A DNA stretch of 64,000 bases from Acidobacteriota bacterium (GTDB taxonomy: Bacteria > Acidobacteriota > Polarisedimenticolia > Polarisedimenticolales > Polarisedimenticolaceae), in assembly GCA_029861955.1 (NCBI GenBank), contig JAOTYK010000006.1, forward strand, positions 1 to 64,000. Direction: 5' to 3'. The notes beneath the pieces are model-generated. The model was not told where the DNA came from, ran no database searches, and saw nothing but the letters and a program-made list of their open reading frames with translations. Made by a program: the position numbers and the translations under genes. Positions 17,819-27,297 of this stretch are shown in pieces. The stretch's first letter is position 1, and each line of letters starts with the position of its first letter.

Positions 17819-19546
17819 CTATCGAATGTAACCCAGGCTTCGCAGTCTCTCCAGATCTTGCTCCCTGTTGGGGCTGTCATCGAGGATTTTCCACGTCTCC
17901 TGGACCTTATCCGATGAGCGCTCGGTCCCCGGATAGGTCGGGACCATGACCGGGGGGCGACCGGCAAGCGTCCGGGGAAGAACGAGCGCTTCGGCCACAC
18001 CGCCATCGGCGGGTGCCCATCGCAACATCCTGCGGTCCTGCGGCAGCCCAAGAAGATAGAGTGCCGTCGGTGCGATGTTGTAGAGGGTCAGCGGGCGTTG
18101 GATCTTGCCGGCGACGATGTCGGGGCCTGCGGCGACGACGATCCCCTCGAGACGATGGGAGCCCGACACATCTTCGTGTCGCATGCGGACGGGTGAGAAG
18201 TCATGGGTCGTGTCTCCGTCGGCGACCTGCCGGGCCACCAGCGCCTGTGGAGAGAATCGAACCGTAAGCGCCGGCGCATCCGGCGTCCAGCCGGATTGGG
18301 CGCTGTGATCGATAATCGATTCGAAGATCGGTTCACCAAGGTCGGTGGTCATCGAGCGGAGTCGGTCCGATAGCTCGTCGGCTCGGGTGTCGTCGCGGGT
18401 CACCCAGATTCTCTTGTCATGACGATACGGAGCGCTCAGCGCCCAGGCGTCACCCTCTTCAGGGGCATCCGCATCCATCAGGCCGACGTCCTGCAGCAGG
18501 ATCTCGAGCTGCAGATGAAACGCCTCCTGTAGGCGTAGAGGCCCTGCCCCGTGGTCCGAGACCAGCAGCAGATTCGCCTCATCGGGCATCCGCTCCAACA
18601 ACTGGCCAATCAACCCATCGACGAAGCGATAGGCCGTCGCAATTCTGTCTGCACGATCGGATTGGGTTGTTGACGAGCCGGGGAAGACGTCGCTTCCGGG
18701 GTCCATGTAACGCCATTCAACATGCTGGGCCACGTCGATCACGGATAGATAGACCGCCACCAGGTCGGCGCTGTCTGCTTCCGGAAGACTGCGGAGGGCG
18801 AGGACGTTCCTTGCATCCTCTCGCATGCTGCGGGCGATGAACTCGGAGGTGTCAGGAATCGTCGTATCCATCGCCCATTCGTCGAAACGACCGACGAGAG
18901 CCGGTGGATGCACCTGGAGCGGTTCGATCCGACCCGGTTCGAATCCTCGGGAAAGATAGATACCTGCGATCGGTTCGGCGGGGTACGAACCGAACCACCC
19001 GATCACCGATGACCGACCGCCGGCGGCACCGACGTGCTCCCAGATAGCGGGGGTCATCCGATGGAGTGGGCCTGCGGTTTCGCCACGCCACTGCCCCGGT
19101 CGTTTCTCCACGAAGTTCAGGATTCCGTGGACGAAACGAGGCGTGCCGGTCGCGATGGTCGCCCAGAGTGCGGGGGAGATCGTCGGTTCCTCCGAGACGA
19201 GCGTGCCTCGCGCACCTCGATCGATCAGGGATGCCAGGTGGGGGAGTTGCCCACTCTCGAGAAGAGGGTCCAGGAGATCCCAGCTGGCACCATCGACGGC
19301 GATCAGCCACAACGGTCGTGTCGGCGCCGCTAACTCTTCGACCGTCGAAGCGGGATAGCTGAGCCCATGGAACTGTCCCGGTTGCGGTTCGGTCGGGAAC
19401 GCAAGCAGCGGATCCTCATCCGGTGTCCGGCACGAAGCCCCTACAAGAAACAGGATCACGGCAATCGCGACTCGCCGGGTTGCCTCGATCCGTCGATCAG
19501 TCCGCTTGTGACATGAGCCTTGCCGCCGCGAGCAACTCCGCTGCAT
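17819..19546 (-). CDS. Type I phosphodiesterase / alkaline-phosphatase-superfamily lipoprotein
   Basis: A 575-residue exported enzyme of the nucleotide pyrophosphatase/phosphodiesterase type. Metal-binding and nucleophile motifs are visible: LIAVDGASWDLLDP, the Thr/Ser nucleophile in EPTISPALWATIATG, DVAQHVEW and VSDHGAGPL. The leader VAIAVILFLVGASC suggests a lipoprotein. The ATG at 19546 has GGTGAGG 4 nt upstream and lies inside the end of the peroxiredoxin-like gene, overlapping it by 50 bp. No other plausible start precedes the leader. It may cleave a phosphodiester or phosphomonoester at the envelope. The last residues (LRSLGYIR) match a tail common in this family. Confidence 0.82.
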   Translation of the reverse strand: MQRSCSRRQGSCHKRTDRRIEATRRVAIAVILFLVGASCRTPDEDPLLAFPTEPQPGQFHGLSYPASTVEELAAPTRPLWLIAVDGASWDLLDPLLESGQLPHLASLIDRGARGTLVSEEPTISPALWATIATGTPRFVHGILNFVEKRPGQWRGETAGPLHRMTPAIWEHVGAAGGRSSVIGWFGSYPAEPIAGIYLSRGFEPGRIEPLQVHPPALVGRFDEWAMDTTIPDTSEFIARSMREDARNVLALRSLPEADSADLVAVYLSVIDVAQHVEWRYMDPGSDVFPGSSTTQSDRADRIATAYRFVDGLIGQLLERMPDEANLLLVSDHGAGPLRLQEAFHLQLEILLQDVGLMDADAPEEGDAWALSAPYRHDKRIWVTRDDTRADELSDRLRSMTTDLGEPIFESIIDHSAQSGWTPDAPALTVRFSPQALVARQVADGDTTHDFSPVRMRHEDVSGSHRLEGIVVAAGPDIVAGKIQRPLTLYNIAPTALYLLGLPQDRRMLRWAPADGGVAEALVLPRTLAGRPPVMVPTYPGTERSSDKVQETWKILDDSPNREQDLERLRSLGYIR

Positions 19547-20120
19547 CCAACCTCACCTTGTAATTTGCGTCGAAGAACCGAAAGGCGATTTCGCCGTTCG
19601 TGTCGACCAGATAGACCGCCGGCACCGGAAGCAGGACGGGGGCACCCTCTGACTGCGCGTAAAACGAAATACCGTAGCCCGTGTACTTCTTCTTGATCTC
19701 TTCCGAGACCTCGTAGCCAAGACCGAAGGCCAGGATCGCATCGAACCCATTGTCGGACAACAGGGTATAGCCGTAGTCGTTCTCGTCCTCGAGCAACGCG
19801 ATCGTCTCCGACGGGTCGGGACTGATCCCGATGATCTGAAAACCGAGTTCCGTCAGCTCGCCGTGAACCTCTTGCAACTTACCTAGTTGCTTCGTGCAGT
19901 ACGGTCACCAGCCGCCTCGATAGAAGATGATTGCGGCGGGTCGCCCGGCGATCAACGCCCGGAAATCGACGAACTCGCCGGAGCGATCACGGACCTGAAC
20001 GTCGGGGACCGACGCACCGACATCGAGGGGCGAGACTTCGCTCGGCGACGACGCGGGGGGAGCGGCGACCGCAGCCCCACCAAACGTGGCGATCATTGCA
20101 AGGATCAGGACGAACCGCAT
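19497..20120 (-). CDS. Probable selenocysteine-containing periplasmic peroxiredoxin-like protein (TGA = Sec72)
   Basis: One 207-residue frame read through an in-frame TGA at 19907-19905. The N-terminus (MRFVLILAMIATFGGAAVA) is a signal peptide. The AhpC/TSA-like domain then reads IIFYRGGW-[TGA]-PYCTKQL; relatives have Cys at this place, in the RGGWCPYC active site. The frame continues without a break into IIGISPDPSETIALL and VPAVYLVDTNGEIAFRF. A GCAACT-AGGTA-AGTTGC hairpin follows the TGA. I infer selenocysteine at residue 72 with Cys75 as resolving residue (UxxC). Automatic callers would split it into a 71-codon and a 126-codon frame. A TGC-to-TGA mutation or sequencing error is the alternative. 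Confidence 0.75.
19874..19890 (-). promoter_or_regulatory. Candidate bacterial SECIS hairpin
   Basis: In the transcript, GCAACT and AGTTGC form a perfect 6-bp stem closed by AGGTA, with G at loop position 2. Fourteen bases separate it from the TGA codon, so the loop lies about 21-25 nt downstream, within the known range for bacterial SECIS elements. CCGT right after the TGA can also pair with ACGG beyond the hairpin, giving a lower helix. Confidence 0.65.
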
Positions 20121-20160
20121 TCAGGCCTCCCAGATTGAATCTCCGGGAGTATACCGGCCT

Positions 20161-20298
20161 CTACTGCATCAGCACGATGCGATCGACGATCTGATCGTCC
20201 TTGTTGACCATCGACGCGACCTCCAGCATTCAGAAGCCGGCGACGATGATCCCCGAGATGAGTCCTGCGATACGAAAATGGCTGAGATTCAGTTGCAT
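20161..20298 (-). other. Possible small membrane ORF with an internal TGA
   Basis: On the minus strand, AGAGAGTGGGG precedes an ATG at 20298. Twenty-two codons encode a short protein with a hydrophobic stretch (IAGLISGIIVAGF), then TGA at 20232-20230, then 22 more codons to TAG at 20161. A GACGAT-CAG-ATCGTC hairpin lies 30 nt after the TGA, but the loop has no G in its first two positions. It sits 40 bp ahead of the TGA-containing peroxiredoxin gene on the same strand. Most likely this is a chance or decayed frame. It also covers most of the 294-bp gap between the flanking divergent genes, where I see nothing else. Confidence 0.2.
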
Positions 20299-20414
20299 TG
20301 CCCCACTCTCTGCGCCGTCGGTCGCCTCGACTGGACGGACCGAACTCTGGAACCCAAGTTTAGACCCCAGTGGGGGAAAAGTACCCGGGGTCGAAGGGTC
20401 CCGTGGGGGACGCG

Positions 20415-21890
20415 ATGCAACAGAGGGATTGGACGGAATTCGGCGGCGTCGCCGGGACGGTACTCTATCGATCGCTTTCGCTCTCGAGCCTGATCAGCGG
20501 CATGGCGATGGGGTTCGCCCTTGCTATCGTGGTCTTCATCGCGGCGGTGACCCAGGCACCGGCGATCGCGAACCCGGTTGCTCAGATACTCGTGGCTCTG
20601 TTCCTCGCTCGTTACGCGGTCAATGGTCTCTACGGCGAGTGGAACGGCACCGTCTTCTCCGGTGCCGGCGGTTCGTGGGGGCACGTGACCCAGGTCGCAC
20701 TCCGCTACCTCATGCTCACGGCCCTGTGGGCCGTGCCGTTGTTCCTCGGCGGTCTGAAGGGCGAGCAGGTCGCCGCAGCGGCGATGGGGATGGCTGGCCC
20801 GAAGATTCTTGCGATGTTCGGGATCTATCTGGTGCTCTCGACGCTAACACCCCCCCTGTTTCTAGTGGTCTCCGTCACTGCCGACGGGTTTAGCGACATC
20901 TTCTCACCCAGTCATTGGCACGCCAACCTCGCCGGTCGACGAAATGACCTGTTCTCTCTGTACTCGGTTTATAGCGGAGCCCTCGGGGTGGCTCTCTTGC
21001 TGGCCGTACTTCCGGTCGCCGGCGCGTTCATGCTCAACGTCAAGCTCGGGTTCGTGGCGACGGCCATCGCCGGGGCATTTCTGTTTGGCCTGATGGTCAA
21101 TCTGCTGGGTCGGCTCTCGGGTTTCTTCGCCTGCGGGGAGCTGGGCACCGAGCCGCCGCTCATGGACCGTGAGCCCGACCCCGGGGAGCCACCCGCGCCT
21201 CCGATTGATATGCCGGAGACAGCAGCACCCGCGTCGGCCACGCCGTCGGCACCCGTGCCGGTCCCGCTATCCGCCGACCCGTCTCCCATTCCGGGAGCGA
21301 CAGGAAAGCTCCCACCGTTGCTCGATGCAAAGCAGCGCGTGGATCGGGCGCTTCGACGATTCCAGACGGACCCCCAGGGTGTGATCATCGAGTTGGAGTC
21401 CTTGCGAAAAACCTACGCACCCCATCCCCAGGTCCTTCAGGCGATGGCGATCTGTCAATACAAGGGTGGCAATATCGATGCGGGACTGGCCATGGCCGTC
21501 GAGGCGTTGCCGCTTTGTTTCGAACGCGGCCACATCCACCTCTCGGCAGAGATCTTTTCAGTCATGAAGGCACATTTCGAGCGGCTGGGGCTGAATCGCG
21601 AAGAGCGAGTGTCGATTGCGATCGCCCTCGATCGAACCGGTGATCTAGCGGGTGCGGCGAAGGCCTACTCCACGGTCATCGATGAAGATGCCGGTGAATT
21701 GCGGTCCGTCAGAGGCATGCTGGGTGTCGCCGACCGAATCCTCAACGAGCGACAGAAACCCGACGCCGCCGCACGGGTCTATGACTATCTCCTGAAACGG
21801 TGTGCGGGCTCGCCACTCGAGGAGTACATGCACGAAGGCCTGAACAAGGCCCAGGGTATGCAGGAGGCGACCGCCGCGACGGTCGGCTAG
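20415..21890 (+). CDS. Membrane protein with C-terminal TPR-like region, function unknown
   Basis: A 491-residue protein I do not recognise by name. The first 250 residues hold about six hydrophobic helices (MAMGFALAIVVFIAAVTQ, ALWAVPLFLGGLKG and others), in the style of Yip1/DUF-type inner-membrane proteins. A Pro/Ala-rich linker covers about 255-310. The remainder is helical-repeat-like (VLQAMAICQYKGGNIDAGLA, IALDRTGDLAGAAKAYSTVI), resembling tetratricopeptide repeats on the cytoplasmic side. The ATG at 20415 has GGGGGA 4-5 nt upstream. Its TAG stop shares CTAG with the convergent RDD gene. Confidence 0.75.
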   Translation: MQQRDWTEFGGVAGTVLYRSLSLSSLISGMAMGFALAIVVFIAAVTQAPAIANPVAQILVALFLARYAVNGLYGEWNGTVFSGAGGSWGHVTQVALRYLMLTALWAVPLFLGGLKGEQVAAAAMGMAGPKILAMFGIYLVLSTLTPPLFLVVSVTADGFSDIFSPSHWHANLAGRRNDLFSLYSVYSGALGVALLLAVLPVAGAFMLNVKLGFVATAIAGAFLFGLMVNLLGRLSGFFACGELGTEPPLMDREPDPGEPPAPPIDMPETAAPASATPSAPVPVPLSADPSPIPGATGKLPPLLDAKQRVDRALRRFQTDPQGVIIELESLRKTYAPHPQVLQAMAICQYKGGNIDAGLAMAVEALPLCFERGHIHLSAEIFSVMKAHFERLGLNREERVSIAIALDRTGDLAGAAKAYSTVIDEDAGELRSVRGMLGVADRILNERQKPDAAARVYDYLLKRCAGSPLEEYMHEGLNKAQGMQEATAATVG

Positions 21891-22738
21891 TCCGCCTTCG
21901 TTTCCTTGCGATCCCCAAACAACATTCGTTGTTCCAGGTGGGCACGCTGGGCACGATAGAAGTCGCGCAAGAACCACTCCGGGTTCGGGATCGGATAGTC
22001 CCATCCGATCTTGTTCGAGATCTTCTCGGCGATACGACTCAGAACCGCATCGTGCTCGCTGCCCTCCAGGCGAAGCACCTTCTCCAATGTCTGAAGCTCC
22101 AGGACGCCGTAGTATTCGAGTTGGCGCTGGGAGAACCGGTACTGAGGTACGGTCGGGGCGTCTACACGTTGGTTCGTTGTCAGATCGTCGTCCAGTCTTC
22201 GCCGACCGTGTTTGATCACCAGGGTCCCGCCGATGAGATCGCCTACTCGCAGGCGATGGCGGTTGAAGAGCGGAAGCAACATGAACGATCCGAACCAGAG
22301 ACCGCCAAGGAGTCTTCCCCACAGAGGACCCGATGGGACGATGACGGAAGGATTCATCAGAACCACCAGCGGTAGTAGCCATTCGAGGTCTCGCGTCAGA
22401 TTTCGCGCGAGGACCGCCTGCGCCGTGAGCGGCCCCCCATCGCGAGCGATGACCCGAAGACGCAGCATCATCTTCCCTGCCGTCCGGCCGGAGAATGCCA
22501 ACTCCATGACGGCGAAATAGAAGTTCCGAATCATGAACGCCGTTACGAGACCGGCGGCAAACACCGTCTCGTCTCCCGTCAATACTGCGCCGAGGGCGAT
22601 GAGGAGCCAGACCGCGTGGGCGAAGATCAGGTCGATGACAAACGCGACAAACCGCTCGCTTACGGTCGGCAGTTCAAAATCGATCGACGCGCCATCAGGC
22701 GTTTCGATGGCGATGACGCGATCAGCCGCGAGTTGCAC
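21887..22738 (-). CDS. RDD-family membrane protein
   Basis: A protein of about 283 residues. The RDD domain includes VSERFVAFVIDLIF, FSGRTAGKMMLRLRVI and RLRVGDLIGGTLVI, with about four transmembrane helices. A soluble C-terminal tail of about 100 residues ends in acidic and basic residues. The GTG at 22738 is preferred, since GGAGAGG lies 8 nt upstream; the longest frame begins with a TTG at 22759 that has no such site. It is the last gene of the MoxR operon, slightly overlapping the SpoIIM gene. RDD proteins are membrane proteins of mixed or unknown transport role. Confidence 0.85.
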   Translation of the reverse strand: MQLAADRVIAIETPDGASIDFELPTVSERFVAFVIDLIFAHAVWLLIALGAVLTGDETVFAAGLVTAFMIRNFYFAVMELAFSGRTAGKMMLRLRVIARDGGPLTAQAVLARNLTRDLEWLLPLVVLMNPSVIVPSGPLWGRLLGGLWFGSFMLLPLFNRHRLRVGDLIGGTLVIKHGRRRLDDDLTTNQRVDAPTVPQYRFSQRQLEYYGVLELQTLEKVLRLEGSEHDAVLSRIAEKISNKIGWDYPIPNPEWFLRDFYRAQRAHLEQRMLFGDRKETKAD

Positions 22739-23765
22739 TTTTGTGGCCTCTCCCCGCAAAACAGAAAAAGCAGACCCACATCACGAGAGTTATTCCGGCA
22801 AGCGTCCAACGAATCACGATGTCCTGAACCAACTGCCGAAAGAACGACTCGATGACCGCCGCGATGAGAAACATGATCAACGCGCCGACTGTCACGTAGG
22901 CGAGCTCTCGCCCACGTGCGGCCAGGGTCTCGAGTCGGCCCTCCTTCTCGGGGAACACGACCGCCTGGCCCAGGACCATGCCCGCCATCCCGCACAGACA
23001 GACCGCGCCGAGTTCCGTGACACCGTGGGGCAGAACCCAGGCCCAGAAATCCGGGCCAAGTCCGTGGGATGAGTAGATGGCACCGATCGCACCCAGCAGG
23101 AGCCCGTTGTAGAACAGGAGATAGAAGACCGGAGCCGCCGCCGCGAACCCGAGGCCAATACAGAGTAGGCCAATCTTGAAATTACGGGTGAAGAGTATTG
23201 AGGCGAACACCTGCAGGCTGCCGGCCTCCGCATCCGTCTCAGCTTCCTCGTCCGATTCGCGAAACTGGGGCGGGTAGAGAATGTCACGAAGGGATTCCGT
23301 GCTGGCACCAGGATCGTGGGCCGAGGCGAACTCTTCGGGAACGATAGAGTAGTAGGCCTCCGGATCCGACGAGACCAGGACGTAACCACAGAAGATCGCG
23401 GCCACCAGGACGGCGGTGGAGAGGGCGAGCTGTCGCCAGCGTCGACGGACTGTGCGAGGAAATCCGTACCAGATAAAATTGACCGCCGCGGTCAAAAGCG
23501 GCGTTTTAACCGTGTACATCACCACGTAGGAACGACGGGCCAGGTCTTCCAGGTAATCGAGTGTGTTGCGATCGAGACTGATCGCGCGGGCCACCGACAG
23601 CGAACTCACGGCACTTCGATAGAGGGTCGGGAGTCGCTCCAGCTCATCACGGGTCAGGTTGCGAAGCCCGCGACGCTCCGCCCGTCCCACGAGTGACTCC
23701 AGCTCGTACCAGCTGTCCTCGCGCTCGGCGCGAAACTGCGTGGATTGAAGCTGCAGCGTTTCCAT
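22722..23765 (-). CDS. SpoIIM-family (stage II sporulation protein M) membrane protein
   Basis: A 347-residue protein. The first 110 residues are soluble and helical (WYELESLVGRAERRGLRNLT). Several membrane helices follow, including the conserved LLGAIGAIYSSHGLGPDFWAW region and HGVTELGAVCLCG, diagnostic of the SpoIIM/DUF95 family. Non-sporulating bacteria carry it beside RDD, DUF58 and MoxR genes, as here. Function is unproven; envelope biogenesis or stress is the common inference. It follows the DUF58 stop by 5 bp. Confidence 0.88.
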   Translation of the reverse strand: METLQLQSTQFRAEREDSWYELESLVGRAERRGLRNLTRDELERLPTLYRSAVSSLSVARAISLDRNTLDYLEDLARRSYVVMYTVKTPLLTAAVNFIWYGFPRTVRRRWRQLALSTAVLVAAIFCGYVLVSSDPEAYYSIVPEEFASAHDPGASTESLRDILYPPQFRESDEEAETDAEAGSLQVFASILFTRNFKIGLLCIGLGFAAAAPVFYLLFYNGLLLGAIGAIYSSHGLGPDFWAWVLPHGVTELGAVCLCGMAGMVLGQAVVFPEKEGRLETLAARGRELAYVTVGALIMFLIAAVIESFFRQLVQDIVIRWTLAGITLVMWVCFFCFAGRGHKSATRG

Positions 23766-23770
23766 CGTCG

Positions 23771-25078
23771 CTAGATCCTATCCCGACGACGAACATCGAG
23801 GTATTCGTTGATGAGTCGACTACCAACCAGTTCCGGCCGCGTGTCGATGGTCAGGAGACCCATGCGCCGTAACCGACCGAAGACGACCGCACGGTCCTCC
23901 TCGACGCGCTGGGCCACCATCGAGCGATGAAGCGTGACAGAGTCGGCGGGGTAGTCGGATGCGACTGACTCGATCGTCGTATCACGAAGCGTGACAAACA
24001 CGACCAGATGTCGCCTCGCCAGTCGATTGAGGTTTCCAACCATCAACTCCGCCGTGATCGTATCCGAGAAGTCGGTCAGAAAAACGATCAGGCTTCGGCG
24101 TCGGATCCGATGTGCGAGGGTCATCAGGCCCAGGGTGTAGTTGGTCTCGTCTCGGGAATACTCGACGGCCGCACTGGCTCGGGTGATCTCCTGGTGTGTA
24201 GCAACACCACTGCGGGGCGCCAGCAGCGCGCCGGGACGAGCGCCGAAGGAGAAGAAACCGACAAGTGCACCGGTCCGTAACCCGACGTAGGACAGCAGCA
24301 GCGAACTGTTGATCGCGTGATCGAGTCGGGTCACCCCATCGATCGGTTCGTTCATCAGGCGACCCGAGTCGACCGCGATGATTAGCTGGTGGTTTGTTTC
24401 GGCGCGGAACTGTCTACACAGCAATTTCGCGTGACGTGCCGACGCCTTCCAATCGACGGCCCGACGGTCGTCTCCCTTGACGAACTCTCGTAGAGAGTCG
24501 AATTCAGTTCCTTCGCCCTTGAATTTTTCGACCTGCAAACCGGCTCGCAGCGACGGGTCCGATTCGAAACGAAGAGCGATAGCTCGGACAGCTGGCGTGT
24601 TTGGCGTAACGTCGACGAATTGTTCGACTGGATGACGATGCTGCGATTCCATGAGCCCGAGCGGACCTCGATGTTTCGTCCAGACTGCGTCGATGGAAAC
24701 CCGCCCGCGTTGAAGGGGCTTCAGGTCGAAGCTTGCGTTGTATCCGTCCTCGGAGCGAGTTGCCCGTGCGGTGCTGGACTCATGGAGCCCTGCGGACAGT
24801 TCGGGGAGAATCTCGAGACGATGAAGGGCGCGGTGGCTCGGTGCCAGGACGATGTCGAGGACCGACGATTCGCCGATTGGAATCTGCTCGGGCGCAGAGA
24901 CGTGGAGGCGCACGTTTGAATCGTTCGCCATCAGAATCCAGTCGATCCCACACAGAACTACGATCGAAGCGAAAAACGCGACCCACAGCACCCAGAGTCC
25001 ACTCCCTACCCACAACGGAGCTGCCGCGAGGATGAAACCCCCGGCGAAGAGAACTAGACATTGACGGGTGGGCCTCAC
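23771..25078 (-). CDS. DUF58-domain protein
   Basis: A 435-residue protein starting with GTG. Two N-terminal membrane helices (FAGGFILAAAPLWVGSGLWVL region) precede a beta-rich domain, then the DUF58 motif around residues 190-250: EFDSLREFVKGDDRRAVDWKASARHAKL. A VWA-like fold follows, with HQLIIAVDSGRLMN. GAGGG lies 4 nt before the start, within the end of the MoxR gene region. DUF58 proteins are regular partners of MoxR AAA+ ATPases, probably as the VWA-like substrate adaptor. Confidence 0.9.
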   Translation of the reverse strand: MRPTRQCLVLFAGGFILAAAPLWVGSGLWVLWVAFFASIVVLCGIDWILMANDSNVRLHVSAPEQIPIGESSVLDIVLAPSHRALHRLEILPELSAGLHESSTARATRSEDGYNASFDLKPLQRGRVSIDAVWTKHRGPLGLMESQHRHPVEQFVDVTPNTPAVRAIALRFESDPSLRAGLQVEKFKGEGTEFDSLREFVKGDDRRAVDWKASARHAKLLCRQFRAETNHQLIIAVDSGRLMNEPIDGVTRLDHAINSSLLLSYVGLRTGALVGFFSFGARPGALLAPRSGVATHQEITRASAAVEYSRDETNYTLGLMTLAHRIRRRSLIVFLTDFSDTITAELMVGNLNRLARRHLVVFVTLRDTTIESVASDYPADSVTLHRSMVAQRVEEDRAVVFGRLRRMGLLTIDTRPELVGSRLINEYLDVRRRDRI

Positions 25079-25085
25079 CAGACCC

Positions 25086-26042
25086 TCAGCGTGGTACTTC
25101 GGTTTCGACGAGAATCGTCGAGAGGACGCTGTCGGGCGTGTGCCCCTCGACCTCGGCCGAAGCCGACAGAACGACCCGGTGACGCATCGCAGGCAGGAAC
25201 AGTTGTTTTACGTCATCCGGAATGACGAAGTCACGGCCGTCCAGTACCGCCATCGCTCGAGAGGCAATTGCCAACATGTTCGCGGAGCGCGGGCTGCCCC
25301 CAACCTGCAATGCCGCATGCTCTCGAGTCGCGCGAACGAGTCGGACGATGTAGTCGACGAGCTCGTCGGTAAGCGTGCGCTGCGCGACGAACGCCCTCGC
25401 AGCCGCCAGCCAGTCACTGTCAACGAGTTGCAGCAGACCGAGTTCCTGAAGGGACGGGATGACGGCGTGGTGTCCGTGGACCCGGACCATGTCGAGCTCC
25501 TCCTCAAACTCCGGATACCCGACGGCGATCTTGAAGAGAAACCGGTCGAGTTGGGCTTCGGGTAGCGGGTAGGTTCCCTCGTGCTCCACCGGATTCTGCG
25601 TCGCGACGACCATGAAATCTCTCGGCAGCACGTGTCGAGTGCCGTCGATCGTCACGGACCGCTCCTGCATGGCCTCCAGAAGCGCTGATTGTGTCTTGGG
25701 AGGGGTCCGGTTGATCTCGTCCGCAAGAAGAAATGATGTGAAGATCGGTCCTTGCGTCAGCACAAACTTATTCGTCTGAAAATTGAAGATGTTTGTTCCA
25801 AGAATGTCGCCGGGCATCAGGTCCGGTGTGAACTGGATGCGTCCGAAAGGCATCGCCAGCGAGCCGGCGAAGGCCCGGGCGAGCATCGTCTTGCCCGTGC
25901 CCGGAACGCCCTCCAGCAGCACATGGCCTTCGGCCAGCAAACTTACCAGGAGGAAATGGACCGTCTCTCGGTTTCCCTTGATGACCCGGTCGATGGATTC
26001 CTGAAGCTGTTGGAATTGGGTCTGGATCGATTCAAGTGTCAT
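25086..26042 (-). CDS. MoxR-family AAA+ ATPase
   Basis: A 318-residue ATPase. Walker A is GVPGTGKT, Walker [11 protein letters not shown], sensor 1 [22 protein letters not shown], and the C-terminal lid contains [18 protein letters not shown] and [13 protein letters not shown]. It has the standard MoxR length when started at 26042, where AGAGAGG is 7 nt upstream; the frame extends 40 codons further but inside the DUF4350 gene. MoxR ATPases act as chaperones in assembling protein complexes, often with a VWA/DUF58 partner, which is the next gene. Confidence 0.93.
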   Translation of the reverse strand: MTLESIQTQFQQLQESIDRVIKGNRETVHFLLVSLLAEGHVLLEGVPGTGKTMLARAFAGSLAMPFGRIQFTPDLMPGDILGTNIFNFQTNKFVLTQGPIFTSFLLADEINRTPPKTQSALLEAMQERSVTIDGTRHVLPRDFMVVATQNPVEHEGTYPLPEAQLDRFLFKIAVGYPEFEEELDMVRVHGHHAVIPSLQELGLLQLVDSDWLAAARAFVAQRTLTDELVDYIVRLVRATREHAALQVGGSPRSANMLAIASRAMAVLDGRDFVIPDDVKQLFLPAMRHRVVLSASAEVEGHTPDSVLSTILVETEVPR

Positions 26043-27297
26043 GCATAAACCTCTCTCGCCACCTGAACAGTCGGCGCGCGATTCGTACCGCCCTCTCGGA
26101 GCGACGAGACGCTTCGGAATAGTTTTCGATCGATCGACGAATCGAGTGAATGACGTGCCCACCCGGTCGACTTGTCGCTAAATTCAAGACACGTTTCTCA
26201 AGATCGGCAAACGAGAGGTCATCGTCGAGAAACAGCGTCCGTCCAACCAAGCGAAGGCTGGAGCGATAGTAAAAGTGAAGTGACGCCTGTGAGTGTCCAC
26301 GAAGATCGAGGAGATTCGCCGCATTGTCGATGAGTATTTCCTTTCCACGTCCGGCTCCAACCGGGGAAGTTGTAGACGGGGCACCGAAGCGGAAGACGCC
26401 GTGCCACACCACGATTGCCAGGGTCAGGAGTCCCTGCAGCGTCAGGAAGACAAGCGGAAAACTCAACAACGCCGCGATCAGCGACGGCTGCCGCGACAGG
26501 CCGTGAAGCGTCTCGTCGATCTCGACGCCGGTCAGTTGTAGCTGCGTGCCGAGGAAAGCATCAAGCATCTCGACATGCTCGCCGCGACCGATACCGTGGT
26601 TGTTGATCAGATCCGGGTCGGATATCAGATAGAGCTCTGCCGTGATTTCACCCGCCGGAAAGTTGCCGATCAACACACCTTCGTGACAGGACACGGTTGG
26701 CCGCAACGATTCTTGGGGTTCCCACACTCGGGGGCGTGGGATATCGACCTCGTACTCATTCCCCATCTCATCTCGGCAGCCGGTCAGCGTCTCGACATCG
26801 ACCAGCGCGAGACGGGGCAGTTCCAGGTAGACCAGGAACTCGTTGACCTCGGCGAACACGTTCGTAGACGCTTCGCGACGGGCGGCACTAATCCAACGTT
26901 GATTGGGAGGCGCGACGCCCGACCACTTGTGGGGCGCGATGACGAGAGGAGCGGAGGCCTGGAAGGCATCCAATTCCAACGTACTCATTGAGGGATCGAC
27001 TTCCTGCTTCCAGAGTTTGAGCGACGGCGCGATCGAGACGATGGCAAACGACGGTGCAGCCGATGAGATCATGTCACTTCTGCGTCTTCGGACCTCCAGT
27101 CCGCGTTTGATAGCCCAGTCGTGAAAGGCTCGGTGCCCGACCGCAGAGACGCTATAGCTGTTGGGCCGCGGATCCGGAGAGTCGAAGAAATCGTCGCCAC
27201 GACCCGCGAAGAAGAAGGCCAGCAGGAAGCTTGCAACGGAGATCGTCGTCAGGATGACGATGACTCGCTTCGAAAAAATTGACCCGTCGACGCGCAT
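26032..27297 (-). CDS. DUF4350-domain membrane protein
   Basis: A 421-residue protein with one N-terminal membrane helix ([20 protein letters not shown]), an extracytoplasmic DUF4350 domain ([35 protein letters not shown]) and a second helix at about 280-300 ([20 protein letters not shown]). The cytoplasmic tail has [24 protein letters not shown]4350 is a standard member of MoxR/DUF58 clusters. Its end overlaps the chosen MoxR start by 11 bp, and its start shares one base with the DUF4129 stop. Confidence 0.85.
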   Translation of the reverse strand: MRVDGSIFSKRVIVILTTISVASFLLAFFFAGRGDDFFDSPDPRPNSYSVSAVGHRAFHDWAIKRGLEVRRRRSDMISSAAPSFAIVSIAPSLKLWKQEVDPSMSTLELDAFQASAPLVIAPHKWSGVAPPNQRWISAARREASTNVFAEVNEFLVYLELPRLALVDVETLTGCRDEMGNEYEVDIPRPRVWEPQESLRPTVSCHEGVLIGNFPAGEITAELYLISDPDLINNHGIGRGEHVEMLDAFLGTQLQLTGVEIDETLHGLSRQPSLIAALLSFPLVFLTLQGLLTLAIVVWHGVFRFGAPSTTSPVGAGRGKEILIDNAANLLDLRGHSQASLHFYYRSSLRLVGRTLFLDDDLSFADLEKRVLNLATSRPGGHVIHSIRRSIENYSEASRRSERAVRIARRLFRWRERFMHDT

